The notes under the pieces: generated by a model | The model's database searches: none | What the model was told of the DNA's origin: nothing | Seen by the model: only the letters and a program-made list of their open reading frames with translations | DNA from: Corynebacterium sp. J010B-136 | Lineage (GTDB): Bacteria > Actinomycetota > Actinomycetes > Mycobacteriales > Mycobacteriaceae | Assembly: GCF_002967075.1 (NCBI RefSeq) | Contig: NZ_PUGE01000003.1 | Coordinates: 1-64,000 of the forward strand | Length of the DNA stretch: 64,000 nt | Direction of reading: 5' to 3' | Made by a program: the position numbers and the translations under genes | In this document: piece by piece, positions 18,199 to 27,594 of the stretch | How positions within the stretch are numbered: the first letter of the stretch is position 1 | Layout: each line of letters opens with the position of its first letter

Positions 18199-19272
18199 GT
18201 GGCAGTTGTGTTTGGTTCTTCGCGTGGCCGTTTTGTGTCCACAGTCTCGGCATTCGCATTGTGCGCAGCACTTGGCGCACATACCGCTTTTGCACCGGAT
18301 ATCCAGGCGCAAGAAATAGAGAACAACCAAACCCAAGATGCAGATGACGTTTCAGGCCTTATTGAAGAGGTCAGTAAGGTTGCGCGCGAGGTCTCGGCGA
18401 AGAACGAAGAAGTGAAAAGCCTAGAGGACAAGCTTGCGGCGAAAGAAGAAGAGCTCGTGGGCTTGGAGGCGAAAGTCGATGAGTCTACGCGTGCGGCAGA
18501 TGAAGCCGAGAAATTGCTTCAGGCCTCACAATCAAATGTCGATAGCATTGCGCAGTCGCGCTACCGCGGCGATACGCTAGATCCGTTTATCGCAACGCTC
18601 AATGCCCAAGACCCAACCGCCGCGGTAGAACGCTTGGGCTATCTGGGCGCTATTTCCCGTGGCGCACAGCGCTCGTTGAATTCCATTACTGAGTACTCGC
18701 AGGCGGCAGAGTCAGCCCGTGCGCAAGCAGCGGAGGCTGTAGCTAGCGCCGAGAAAATCAAGGCCGAGCTCGAAAAAGAACGTGACATCGTCATCGCCGA
18801 TCGCGATGATCTGAAACAACGTCAGCAAGATATCGAAGCGCGCGTGGACGCGCTCAGCCCTGAGCTGCGTGAAGCATGGGAGAACCAGAATAATCCGCTC
18901 AGCGGCATTGACCTGGCTGAACTAGGCGCAAATGCCACTGGCGCGGTTGCTGCAGCACTGTCCAAGCAGGGCTCACCTTATGACTGGGGTGCAACAGGCC
19001 CGAATTCTTTTGACTGCTCAGGTTTGATGTACTGGGCTTATCAGCAGCAGGGCAAGTCCATTCCGCGTACTTCCCAGGCACAGATTGCCGGCGGCCAGTC
19101 CGTTTCTATTGATGAGTTGCAGCCAGGCGATATCGTCGGATATTTCCCAGGCGTGACCCACGTCGGGATGTATATCGGCAATGGCCAGATCGTCCATGCT
19201 TCAACTTACGGCGTTCCGGTGCAGGTAGTGCCGGTAGATTCCATGCCGATTTCCGGTGCATCGCGTTATTAA
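18199..19272 (+). CDS. ripC: RipC-like NlpC/P60 endopeptidase with coiled-coil domain
   Basis: The 357-residue protein has an N-terminal signal peptide (VSTVSAFALCAALGAHTAFA..AQA), a long coiled coil (about residues 50-215, rich in Glu/Lys/Ala heptads) and an NlpC/P60 domain with Cys273 in NSFDCSG, His321 in THVGMYIG and His333 in IVHASTYG. Mycobacterial RipC, in the same position between the qcr genes and pimB, is activated by FtsEX through its coiled coil; I infer the same here. GTG 18199 is used; the Shine-Dalgarno is weak. TATAGT at about 18152-18157 may be the -10. It follows another hydrolase gene but has its own transcription unit. Confidence 0.9.
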   Translation: MAVVFGSSRGRFVSTVSAFALCAALGAHTAFAPDIQAQEIENNQTQDADDVSGLIEEVSKVAREVSAKNEEVKSLEDKLAAKEEELVGLEAKVDESTRAADEAEKLLQASQSNVDSIAQSRYRGDTLDPFIATLNAQDPTAAVERLGYLGAISRGAQRSLNSITEYSQAAESARAQAAEAVASAEKIKAELEKERDIVIADRDDLKQRQQDIEARVDALSPELREAWENQNNPLSGIDLAELGANATGAVAAALSKQGSPYDWGATGPNSFDCSGLMYWAYQQQGKSIPRTSQAQIAGGQSVSIDELQPGDIVGYFPGVTHVGMYIGNGQIVHASTYGVPVQVVPVDSMPISGASRY

Positions 19273-19281
19273 CTCACGCGG

Positions 19282-19287
19282 TAGTGT
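19282..19287 (+). promoter_or_regulatory. -10 hexamer TAGTGT, leaderless start of pimB
   Basis: TAGTGT is followed by 6 nt and then the ATG at 19294, with no Shine-Dalgarno in between. Confidence 0.5.
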
Positions 19288-19293
19288 ATTTGT

Positions 19294-20430
19294 ATGCCGC
19301 GTACGCTTCTTGTGACCAATGATTTCCCGCCAACTATCGGCGGGATTCAGTCTTATCTTCGAGATTTCATTAGTCTTTTAGACCCCACAGAGGTTGTGGT
19401 CTTTGCTTCGACTCAAGATGCCAAAGCCGCGCAGGAGTTTGATAGCCAGGTTGATTACACCGTGGTGCGGTGGCCGCGGAAGGTCATGTTGCCAACGGCT
19501 GCTACTGCTCGCCGTATGCAGGAATTGATTCGCGCGCACGATATAGAGACTGTTTGGTTCGGGGCCGCCGCGCCCTTGGCGTTGATGGGCAAGGCAGCTA
19601 AGCAGGCAGGGGCAAAGAAGGTTGTTGCCACAACCCATGGTCATGAGGTGGGCTGGTCGATGCTTCCGGGCGCGCGCCAGGCTTTGCGGTTGATCGGCAA
19701 TTACGCAGATTGCATCACTTATATCTCCGAGTACACCTTGCGGCGCTTTGCTAAAGCTTTTGGCCCGCATCCACAGTGGGTGCATATGCCCTCAGCGGTA
19801 TCGTTTGAGCAGTTTACGCGCACGCCGGAATCTTCGGCCTTGGCAAAAAAGCATTTTGGGCTTGTCGATGCCCCCAGCGCCCCAGTAATTCTCTGCGTCT
19901 CGCGGCTGGTCCCGCGCAAGGGACAAGACCAGTTGTTGCGCGCTATGGCTGTGGTGCGCAAAGAAGTACCAGAGGCCCAGCTTCTCATTATCGGACGCGG
20001 CCGATACCGGGAAACGCTTGACGTGTTGGCCAGAATCTATAACCCCACCGCGGTTATTCAAGAAGCTAAAGATAGTGAAGAGCTGGCATTAGCTTTTAGC
20101 GCCGGAGATGTTTTCGCCATGCCCGTGCGTACCCGCGGGGGAGGGTTAGATGTTGAAGGCTTAGGCATTGTCTACCTCGAAGCCCAAGCGGCAAGCTTGC
20201 CGGTGATTGCGGGAAATTCCGGCGGTGCGCCAGAGACGATTACAGAGGAAACAGGTGTCGTCGTCGATGGAAATAGTATTTCCGAGCTAGCAGAAGCGCT
20301 AGTAAAGATGCTGCAGGATCCACACTCTGCGGCCGCCATGGGGCAGGCCGGTCGCCGGCATGTGGAGTGCAATTGGACCTGGGATGTCATAGGCCAGCAG
20401 CTGCGCACAGCCCTAGAACCCGATTCTTAG
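19294..20430 (+). CDS. pimB: GDP-mannose-dependent phosphatidylinositol mannosyltransferase
   Basis: This GT4, GT-B fold enzyme adds the second mannose to Ac1PIM1 on the inner leaflet, an early step for lipomannan/lipoarabinomannan. The 378 residues include TNDFPPTIGGIQSYL at the acceptor side, THGHEVGWSMLPGAR, the GT-B donor segment VSRLVPRKGQDQLLRA, and the E-x7-E motif EGLGIVYLEAQAASLPVI with GGAPET. The length and position next to ripC match C. glutamicum PimB' and Rv2188c. ATG 19294 follows a leaderless-type -10. Confidence 0.93.
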   Translation: MPRTLLVTNDFPPTIGGIQSYLRDFISLLDPTEVVVFASTQDAKAAQEFDSQVDYTVVRWPRKVMLPTAATARRMQELIRAHDIETVWFGAAAPLALMGKAAKQAGAKKVVATTHGHEVGWSMLPGARQALRLIGNYADCITYISEYTLRRFAKAFGPHPQWVHMPSAVSFEQFTRTPESSALAKKHFGLVDAPSAPVILCVSRLVPRKGQDQLLRAMAVVRKEVPEAQLLIIGRGRYRETLDVLARIYNPTAVIQEAKDSEELALAFSAGDVFAMPVRTRGGGLDVEGLGIVYLEAQAASLPVIAGNSGGAPETITEETGVVVDGNSISELAEALVKMLQDPHSAAAMGQAGRRHVECNWTWDVIGQQLRTALEPDS

Positions 20431-20485
20431 GGGCGCCGGCTAGCGCGCCACGAGGATTCGATTATCTCAAATCTTTCCGGCCGTA

Positions 20486-20491
20486 TATCCT
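20486..20491 (+). promoter_or_regulatory. -10 hexamer TATCCT, leaderless start of glk
   Basis: TATCCT is followed by 7 nt and the ATG at 20499. No Shine-Dalgarno is present. Confidence 0.5.
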
Positions 20492-20498
20492 ATTACCC

Positions 20499-21437
20499 AT
20501 GAATAATGCTTCCCAGCAGCTTGCGATTGGTTTTGATATCGGGGGCACCAATGTACGCGCCGGTTTAGTCAATGATGCCGGTGAGGTTCTTGCTACCCGC
20601 ACCATGCCAACGGCTGATAATGCAGCTGACTTGGAAGAAAGCATCGAAAAGCTGGTAGCGGAGCTGAGCCCTGGCAACAACATTTCCGGCGTTGGGCTGG
20701 CCGTGGCTGGTTTTATTGACCCTACTTGCACCATCGTGCGCTTTGCTCCGCACTTGCCATGGCGCAATGCCACGGTTCGGAAGAATCTTGAAGAACGCAT
20801 AGGCATGCCAGTGCGCTTAGAACACGATGCGAACTCTGCCGCTTGGGGTGAGGCGCGCTTTGGAGCTGGCCGCAAGGCTAAAGACTGGGTATTTTTCGCT
20901 ATCGGCACCGGCATTGGGGCAACACTGATGAGCGGTGGGGAAATCTACCGTGGCGCATTTGGCACCGCCCCAGAATTCGGTCACCTCACGGTCGTGCCTA
21001 ATGGCCGACCTTGTTCGTGTGGCAAACGTGGCTGCTTAGAGCGTTATGCTTCTGGCACCGCACTGCCAGATACGGCAGCGGAACTGCGTGGAAGCTATGA
21101 AACCACGCTGGCAGAAGATGCCAGCAGCGAAGACATCGTGGCGGCGGCACGCGCTGGTGACCCGCTGGCTATCGCCGTGATGGAAGATTTCGCACGCTGG
21201 CTGGGCCTAGGTCTTGCCATGGTCGTCGATGTTTTGGACCCAGAGCTCATTGTCCTAGGTGGGGGAGTCTCCCGCGAATCTGACCTATTTTTGCATCTTG
21301 CGCGCAAACACATGCAAGACAACATTGTGGGCGCAGGTTTCCGCGATGTTGCTGAGTTGAAAGTCGCAGTTTTAGGATCTCAAGCCGGAATGATTGGCGC
21401 GGCTGATTTGGCGCGCGCGAGTGCTTGCGTATTGTAA
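20499..21437 (+). CDS. glk: ROK-family glucokinase
   Basis: The enzyme phosphorylates free glucose with ATP. The 312-residue protein has the phosphate-binding start IGFDIGGTNVRAGL, the catalytic region LEHDANSAAWGEARFGAG, and the ROK zinc motif CSCGKRGCLERYASG. A glycine-rich GTGIGATLMSGGEIYRGAFGTAPEFGHL segment carries the glucose-contacting residues. The frame is open upstream into pimB, but ATG 20499 is preferred for the -10 placed 7 nt before it and because MNNASQQLAIGFDIGG is a normal N-terminus. It matches glk downstream of pimB in C. glutamicum. Confidence 0.95.
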   Translation: MNNASQQLAIGFDIGGTNVRAGLVNDAGEVLATRTMPTADNAADLEESIEKLVAELSPGNNISGVGLAVAGFIDPTCTIVRFAPHLPWRNATVRKNLEERIGMPVRLEHDANSAAWGEARFGAGRKAKDWVFFAIGTGIGATLMSGGEIYRGAFGTAPEFGHLTVVPNGRPCSCGKRGCLERYASGTALPDTAAELRGSYETTLAEDASSEDIVAAARAGDPLAIAVMEDFARWLGLGLAMVVDVLDPELIVLGGGVSRESDLFLHLARKHMQDNIVGAGFRDVAELKVAVLGSQAGMIGAADLARASACVL

Positions 21438-21505
21438 AAGTAGGTAGATCTACAGATTCTACACAGTAAACAACAAAGCAAAGAGCAAGAAAAGGACAAA
21501 GAGCC

Positions 21506-22249
21506 ATGGCTATGAACAACCGGTGGTACTGGGCTTTCAAGCACATCCTTTTCGGCCCTGCGCTTAAACTATGGAATCGGCCATGGATCGAGGGAGTAGA
21601 AAATATCCCAGCCTCTGGGCCAGCGATCGTGGCCTCGAGCCATCAATCGGTCATGGACTCTTTCTACTTCCCGCTGAAATGCCCACGGCAGATTAAGTTC
21701 ATCGCCAAGGCGGAGTACTTCAACACCCCGGGCTTTGTTGGCCGCATGCAAAAGTGGTTCTTTTCCTCCGTTGGACAGGTACCCATTGACCGCACAGCGA
21801 AGTCTTCTTCGGAAGGCATGTTGAACTCGGCTCGGGAAATCTTAAATGACGGTGACCTGTTCGGTATTTACCCAGAAGGTACCCGTTCACCCGACGGGCG
21901 TATCTACCGCGGACGCACCGGCATGGCGCGTGTGGCTATGGACACTGGTGCCCAGGTTATTCCTATTGCAATGTTCAATTCCCGCAAAGCCAATCCGATT
22001 GGCACTTGGATTCCACGTCCCGTACGCGTGGGAACCCGCGTGGGCCAGCCCATCGATCCTCATGCCTGGGCAAAAGAACAAGGCTTGGACGTAGAAGATC
22101 ATGAAACCGCCCGGAAATTCACCGACTACTTCATGCTCGAGCTTGCTCAATTAGCTGAGCAACCGTACGTTGATGTTTATGCCTCCGAGGTCAAAGAATC
22201 CTTGAAGAAGGGCCTCGGTTATCCGAAGGGTGCTGAACCAACAAAGTGA
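21506..22249 (+). CDS. plsC: 1-acyl-sn-glycerol-3-phosphate acyltransferase
   Basis: PlsC converts lysophosphatidate to phosphatidate at the membrane. The 247-residue protein has the acyltransferase motifs SSHQSVMD (HX4D), FIYPEGTRSPDG-like IYPEGTRSPDG, and VIPIAMFNS further on. A single hydrophobic N-terminal segment may anchor it. ATG 21506 has AAAGGAC-type RBS about 10 nt upstream. The last bases overlap the start of the next gene (GTGA), implying coupling with a membrane acyltransferase. Confidence 0.92.
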   Translation: MAMNNRWYWAFKHILFGPALKLWNRPWIEGVENIPASGPAIVASSHQSVMDSFYFPLKCPRQIKFIAKAEYFNTPGFVGRMQKWFFSSVGQVPIDRTAKSSSEGMLNSAREILNDGDLFGIYPEGTRSPDGRIYRGRTGMARVAMDTGAQVIPIAMFNSRKANPIGTWIPRPVRVGTRVGQPIDPHAWAKEQGLDVEDHETARKFTDYFMLELAQLAEQPYVDVYASEVKESLKKGLGYPKGAEPTK

Positions 22250-23379
22250 GTGCACAGAAACGTCTCATCTGGCCAGACGTCGCCAAGGGCATCTCAATCC
22301 TTGGCGTCGTCTTGTTGCATATTGGTATTGGAGTGCCGGAAGGCGAATCCACCTGGCTTTATCAGATAAATACCTGGCTCGATCCGCTGCGGATGCCACT
22401 GTTTTTCGTGGTTTCCGGGTATTTCTCTACCAAGATTTTGAAGTACACCCTGCGCGATGTGTTGATCAAACGCGTGTGGTTTTTCTTCGTACCTTATTTT
22501 TTGTGGGTAAGTATCGAACTGTGGACGAAAAACCTGGAGTGGCAGTGGGTATTTGGCAATGAGCCATTAAGCTTTAGCGAGCTTGGCCTGAACCTGCTGC
22601 TGGGACACAACATGGGTTGGTTCTTGCACGCGCTGATTATCTTCAACCTGGTTTTGGTTGCCGTGCGCAAACTGCATCCAGCAGTAGCGATGCTCATTAG
22701 CTTTACCCCCGTGCTTTTGCTGCCGTTGAATGAGCACATTTACTTCATCGGCAAGGCGCTGATGTACCTGCCGCTATTTTTCATGGGCGTGTACCTACGC
22801 CGGGCAATCACAGTCTTTGTTGAAGCTATCTGCCGGCTTAACGTGGCGGCCCTGTCTTTTGCAGCGATGACTTATGCCGTTGGTTATTTCTCCCGCGATA
22901 TGTGGAATCAATTCACCGGGGAAGTAGCGCTACCGTGGTACCTGCCGGGCATGGATTACATGGGACGCGAAGAAATCTTGTTGCTCGTGCGCTTTGTGGA
23001 GCAGACTTTCCAGCTGCCAATGGCTTTGGTCATGGCAGTCGCGATTTCTTATATTCCTTTTATTTCTTCCTTCTTCGCGTTTATCGGCCGCAATACTTTG
23101 CCGATCTACCTTGGCCATCCAATCGCGTTGACGGTGGGCTATCACTACGTTCAAATCGTGGGCAAGTGGGAGATCTCGATGGCTGGCGAGGGCCTGCTGC
23201 ACAACACCTGGTTCTGGACGATTGTGTGCATCGGTCTAAGTGCCGCCGGAGGATTGATGCTGTGGTCGGTTTCCAAGCTGCCCGTTGTGGGCTGGAGTGT
23301 CTACCCGCCAAGTCTGCGCCAGCTGCACACGATGGTTATGCACGCCCCGGTGCTTCGCCAGGCACCAGGCAGGGACTAA
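22246..23379 (+). CDS. Acyltransferase family 3 integral membrane protein
   Basis: The 377-residue protein has about ten hydrophobic helices and the acyltransferase-3 start RLIWPDVAKGISILGVVLLHIG, where Asp and the helix-1 His correspond to the family's acyl-transfer residues, followed by RMPLFFVVSGYFSTKIL. Such proteins O-acylate sugars or cell envelope components. The substrate cannot be read from sequence; coupling to plsC by a 4-bp overlap (GTG start) suggests an envelope lipid or glycan. A basic C-terminal tail follows the last helix. Confidence 0.85.
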   Translation: MSAQKRLIWPDVAKGISILGVVLLHIGIGVPEGESTWLYQINTWLDPLRMPLFFVVSGYFSTKILKYTLRDVLIKRVWFFFVPYFLWVSIELWTKNLEWQWVFGNEPLSFSELGLNLLLGHNMGWFLHALIIFNLVLVAVRKLHPAVAMLISFTPVLLLPLNEHIYFIGKALMYLPLFFMGVYLRRAITVFVEAICRLNVAALSFAAMTYAVGYFSRDMWNQFTGEVALPWYLPGMDYMGREEILLLVRFVEQTFQLPMALVMAVAISYIPFISSFFAFIGRNTLPIYLGHPIALTVGYHYVQIVGKWEISMAGEGLLHNTWFWTIVCIGLSAAGGLMLWSVSKLPVVGWSVYPPSLRQLHTMVMHAPVLRQAPGRD

Positions 23380-23390
23380 GCTGTTAAACC

Positions 23391-23900
23391 GTGCGCTATT
23401 TCTACGACACTGAATTTATTGAAGACGGCCGAACCATCGAGCTTGTCTCGATCGGCGTTGTCGCAGAAGATGGTCGCGAATATTACGCGGTATCCACTGA
23501 TTTTGACCCGTCGAAGGCAAATGCCTGGGTGCGTGAGAATGTGCTGGATAAACTTCCCAGCCCTCGCGATTCGGTGTGGAAGTCCAAAGACACTATCCGC
23601 CGCGAAGTCTTAGAATTTCTCACCCAGGATAAGACCCCAGTTCAACTGTGGGCGTGGGTGGGAGCTTATGACCACGTGGTGCTAGCTCAACTCTGGGGCG
23701 ATATGGCAGGATTACCGCGCACTATCCCGCGCTTTACCCGCGAGCTACGCCAGTACTGGGAATTCGCCGGCCGTCCGCAGCTTCCTGCTATTCCGGATAG
23801 CAACCATGATGCTTTAGTAGATGCGCGTCATAACCTTGCTAAGTTCAAGATTTGTGCTGAAGTCCTGCCTTTATCATCAGGCAATCGGGCTCTGAAATAG
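23391..23900 (+). CDS. 3'-5' exoribonuclease (Rv2179c family)
   Basis: The 169-residue protein begins MRYFYDTEFIEDG, the DEDD exonuclease motif I (Asp6, Glu8), has WAWVGAYDHVVLAQLWG as motif II and NHDALVDARHNLAKF as motif III with His and Asp of the DEDDh type. The M. tuberculosis homologue Rv2179c is a 3' exoribonuclease, and the gene also sits near aroG there. The start is the GTG at 23391, 11 nt after the preceding stop, probably in one operon with plsC and the acyltransferase. Confidence 0.9.
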   Translation: MRYFYDTEFIEDGRTIELVSIGVVAEDGREYYAVSTDFDPSKANAWVRENVLDKLPSPRDSVWKSKDTIRREVLEFLTQDKTPVQLWAWVGAYDHVVLAQLWGDMAGLPRTIPRFTRELRQYWEFAGRPQLPAIPDSNHDALVDARHNLAKFKICAEVLPLSSGNRALK

Positions 23901-23979
23901 TACTGGGGAGTAAGCGCTAGCGTTCGCTCCCTGCGCGTCCCGCCTGGTGGGATGTGTCTTAAACGGATATTACTAAGCT

Positions 23980-24007
23980 ATGGATGTCACATTCGCTGTG
24001 CATCCAT
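23980..24007. promoter_or_regulatory. Inverted repeat overlapping the aroG promoter
   Basis: ATGGATG-T-CACA (23980-23991) and TGTGCATCCAT (23997-24007) are inverse complements with one bulged base around TTCGC. The repeat lies 15 nt before the aroG GTG and just upstream of an AATACT hexamer, so it covers the -35 region. An operator for aromatic amino acid control is possible. Confidence 0.5.
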
Positions 24008-24013
24008 GATTAA

Positions 24014-25420
<1,407 letters not shown>

Positions 25421-25425
25421 AGCTC

Positions 25426-25457
25426 CATGCTAAAGCTCCCAGGGTCGCTTTAGCATG
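25426..25457 (+). terminator. First hairpin downstream of aroG
   Basis: CATGCTAAAG (25426-25435) and CTTTAGCATG (25448-25457) form a perfect 10-bp stem with a 12-nt loop right after the aroG stop. It lacks a T-tract and may stabilise the mRNA 3' end. Confidence 0.6.
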
Positions 25458-25512
25458 AGGATTCGAAGCAGGTCGCTTCAGCAGAAGGTTTCGAATTAGC
25501 GGAAGGTTCGAA

Positions 25513-25559
25513 AGAGTGGAGGGCACCACGCACATGCGTGGTGCCCTCCACTCTCTGTT
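25513..25559. terminator. Strong terminator between aroG and pknL
   Basis: A 19-bp perfect stem (25513-25531 with 25536-25554, loop ACAT) ends with CTCTGTTT on the plus strand and a short A-run on the other side. It lies between two convergent genes. Three copies of a GGTTCGAA-like word precede it. Confidence 0.9.
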
Positions 25560-25582
25560 TGGTTGGCCGTAGTTAGTGGGTA

Positions 25583-27124
25583 TTAGCGGAGAAAGATCGG
25601 CGTGCCGCCGTAATAGCCTGAGCCGAACCACCAGCCGGCGATACCTACGCCTGCGATGATGATGCCGACGATAACCAACCACACAATAAATCCCACCGGC
25701 GAGCGATTCGATAGCGGCTTAACCGTTGGCTCACTTTCAGCTGTAGCCGGGGTAGCAGCGCGGCTTTCTTCGCGCGCTGGGGCCTGTGGTGCCTGCGCGT
25801 GAACCAAGTTAGGTTGAGGCGTCAAACGCGTCTCGGGATAGTTGCTGCTTGCTGCAGCGCCAGTAGCTCCCGCGCCGGCGGCACCCGCGCCAGCTATACC
25901 GGCTGCCCCTGCAGCGCTAGCTGTACCGGGAGTAACCGGAGGCATGCCAGGAATACCCTGCGGGCTCGGACGAACTGGCGCATCGGCAGCTGGTGTATTG
26001 CCAACTGGTGGAGGTCCGTCGTAGCGGGTTTCAAAGCTTAAAGGTTCTCGCTCCCGCGGAAAGTCACGTTCGGAGATATCAGGCTCTGCAAGCGGCTCCG
26101 GCTCAGAAGGGAAAACGGAGGTCGCGTCCTGGGCTATGTCGCTACCAAATACTTCCGTCGCGGATTCGGAAGTGTCAATAAAGCCCGTGGGCTCAAAGAC
26201 ATTAGCCGCGTCAATTCCTTGCATATTCGTCGGTGCCGCTGCAGTGCGCGCTGCCGCTGAATTATGCGGAACAGGAACTAAATAAGTCGGAAGGTTTAGC
26301 TCTTCAGCGACATCGTCCAAGGCCGCGAGAAACTCCCGGGCATCGGCAAAGCGCTCATTGACATCGGAAGAAGTAGCGGTGGCAACGATGGCATCGATAA
26401 GCGAAGGCACCCCAGCAATCCGTGATGAAGGCTTCGGAACATCATTTTCCAACCGGTTCATCGCATGGACCAAAGGAGTATCGCCAGAAAATGGCACCGT
26501 GCCGGTGAGCAGCTCGAATAATACGATGCCGGCTGAATAAACATCCGATGCCGGCGTGATGTGCTCACCCGTGACCTGCTCTGGCGAAAGATAGGACACC
26601 GTGCCCACGATCTGATTGGACGTGACCGTCTGCGAGCTTGTCGCGCGTACCAAACCGAAATCGGCGAGTTTGACCGTGTGATCGCCATTGATCAGCACAT
26701 TATCCGGCTTAATATCGCGGTGCACCAGGCCCTTATCGTGCACGGCACTTAAGCCCGTAAGTACGGAACGCATCACCGCTACCGCCGCGTGCGGGGGCAT
26801 GGGGCCGCGCTCTGCAGTAAGCTCACGCAACGTACCACCAGTGATTAACTCCATGATGAGGTACACCGGATCGCCTTCAGCGGAGAAGTCATAGACATTC
26901 ACCAAATTCGGATGCGTCAGCTGCGCCATAGCGCGTGCCTCGCGGCGGAAACGGTGAATAAAGACCGCGTCTTGGCTGTACTGGTCATGCATGACCTTCG
27001 CGGCGAGCGCACGGCCCAAGCGCAAATCCACACAGCGGTACACAGTGGACATGCCGCCGCGAGCAATTGGTCGATCAATTCGATACCGGTGCTCGAGGAC
27101 GTCTCCTACTTCCAACTGTGTCAT
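25583..27124 (-). CDS. pknL: Membrane Ser/Thr protein kinase PknL (no PASTA ectodomain)
   Basis: The N-terminal kinase domain (residues about 14-275) is intact: GGMSTVY in the glycine loop, Lys in LAAKVM, HRDIKPDN, DFGLV and the activation segment to SPEQV. A 210-residue Pro/Ala/Glu-rich juxtamembrane region with many Thr/Ser follows, then one membrane helix (VGFIVWLVIVGIIIAGVGIAGWWF). The protein ends 14 residues later at GSGYYGGTPIFLR, so no PASTA repeats exist and there is no room for them before the aroG terminator. Mycobacterial PknL is likewise short, whereas I recall the C. glutamicum protein carrying PASTA domains. It is divergent from its probable substrate gene at 27207. Confidence 0.93.
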   Translation of the reverse strand: MTQLEVGDVLEHRYRIDRPIARGGMSTVYRCVDLRLGRALAAKVMHDQYSQDAVFIHRFRREARAMAQLTHPNLVNVYDFSAEGDPVYLIMELITGGTLRELTAERGPMPPHAAVAVMRSVLTGLSAVHDKGLVHRDIKPDNVLINGDHTVKLADFGLVRATSSQTVTSNQIVGTVSYLSPEQVTGEHITPASDVYSAGIVLFELLTGTVPFSGDTPLVHAMNRLENDVPKPSSRIAGVPSLIDAIVATATSSDVNERFADAREFLAALDDVAEELNLPTYLVPVPHNSAAARTAAAPTNMQGIDAANVFEPTGFIDTSESATEVFGSDIAQDATSVFPSEPEPLAEPDISERDFPREREPLSFETRYDGPPPVGNTPAADAPVRPSPQGIPGMPPVTPGTASAAGAAGIAGAGAAGAGATGAAASSNYPETRLTPQPNLVHAQAPQAPAREESRAATPATAESEPTVKPLSNRSPVGFIVWLVIVGIIIAGVGIAGWWFGSGYYGGTPIFLR

Positions 27125-27193
27125 GGCATCTAGTATGTACGATAAATTAGCTATTTAGCCAACCAACGTGACCGCTTATACCCAACTGTGATC

Positions 27194-27199
27194 TAAAGT
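27194..27199 (+). promoter_or_regulatory. -10 hexamer TAAAGT, leaderless start of the Rv2175c-like gene
   Basis: TAAAGT is followed by 7 nt (AGGGGAC) and the GTG at 27207. AGGGG might instead act as a Shine-Dalgarno for the ATG at 27210. Confidence 0.4.
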
Positions 27200-27206
27200 A
27201 GGGGAC

Positions 27207-27575
27207 GTGATGGAAGAAAATAAAGACTTAAACGCTTTGCTGCAAGGCGATGAACTACTGACCATGCCAGAAGTTGCAGAGGAGCTTGGCATTGCGGTTA
27301 CGCGTGTTCATGACTTGCTGCACGCGAAGAAGATGGTTGCCCACATCCAAGATGGGCAACGCTACGTTCCGGCCTTGTTTATCAATGACAAAGGCGCCAT
27401 AAACAAATATGTCTCTGGCGCCATTACGGTTTTGGCCGATGGTGGTTTTAGCGACGAGGAAATCTTGGAGTATTTGTTTACTGAAGATGCCTCGCTGCCT
27501 GGCCGCCCAGTAGATGGGCTGCAAGGACACTTAGCGCGGGAGGTTATTCGTCGCGCGCAGGCGATGGGACTGTAG
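27207..27575 (+). CDS. Rv2175c-type DNA-binding protein, likely PknL substrate
   Basis: The 122-residue protein has a winged helix-turn-helix N-terminal half (LLTMPEVAEELGIAVTRVHDLLHAKKMVAHIQDGQRYVPALFI) and a helical C-terminal half (GGFSDEEILEYLFTEDASLPGRPVDGLQGHLAREVIRRAQAMGL). It matches M. tuberculosis Rv2175c, which lies divergent from pknL and is phosphorylated by PknL, losing DNA binding. The same divergent layout here supports the same pairing. Start GTG 27207 or ATG 27210; the difference is one residue. Confidence 0.88.
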   Translation: MMEENKDLNALLQGDELLTMPEVAEELGIAVTRVHDLLHAKKMVAHIQDGQRYVPALFINDKGAINKYVSGAITVLADGGFSDEEILEYLFTEDASLPGRPVDGLQGHLAREVIRRAQAMGL

Positions 27576-27594
27576 AACCACCAGCTGTAGTCGT

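Noticed and set aside
20367..20498. Upstream extension of glk overlapping pimB by 64 bp
   Set aside because: The extension is unlike any glucokinase N-terminus, and the -10 hexamer 7 nt before ATG 20499 explains the real start.
25455..25512. tRNA-like GGTTCGAA words downstream of aroG
   Set aside because: Three related words occur in tandem, but no cloverleaf or acceptor stem can be drawn; they are simple repeats before the terminator.
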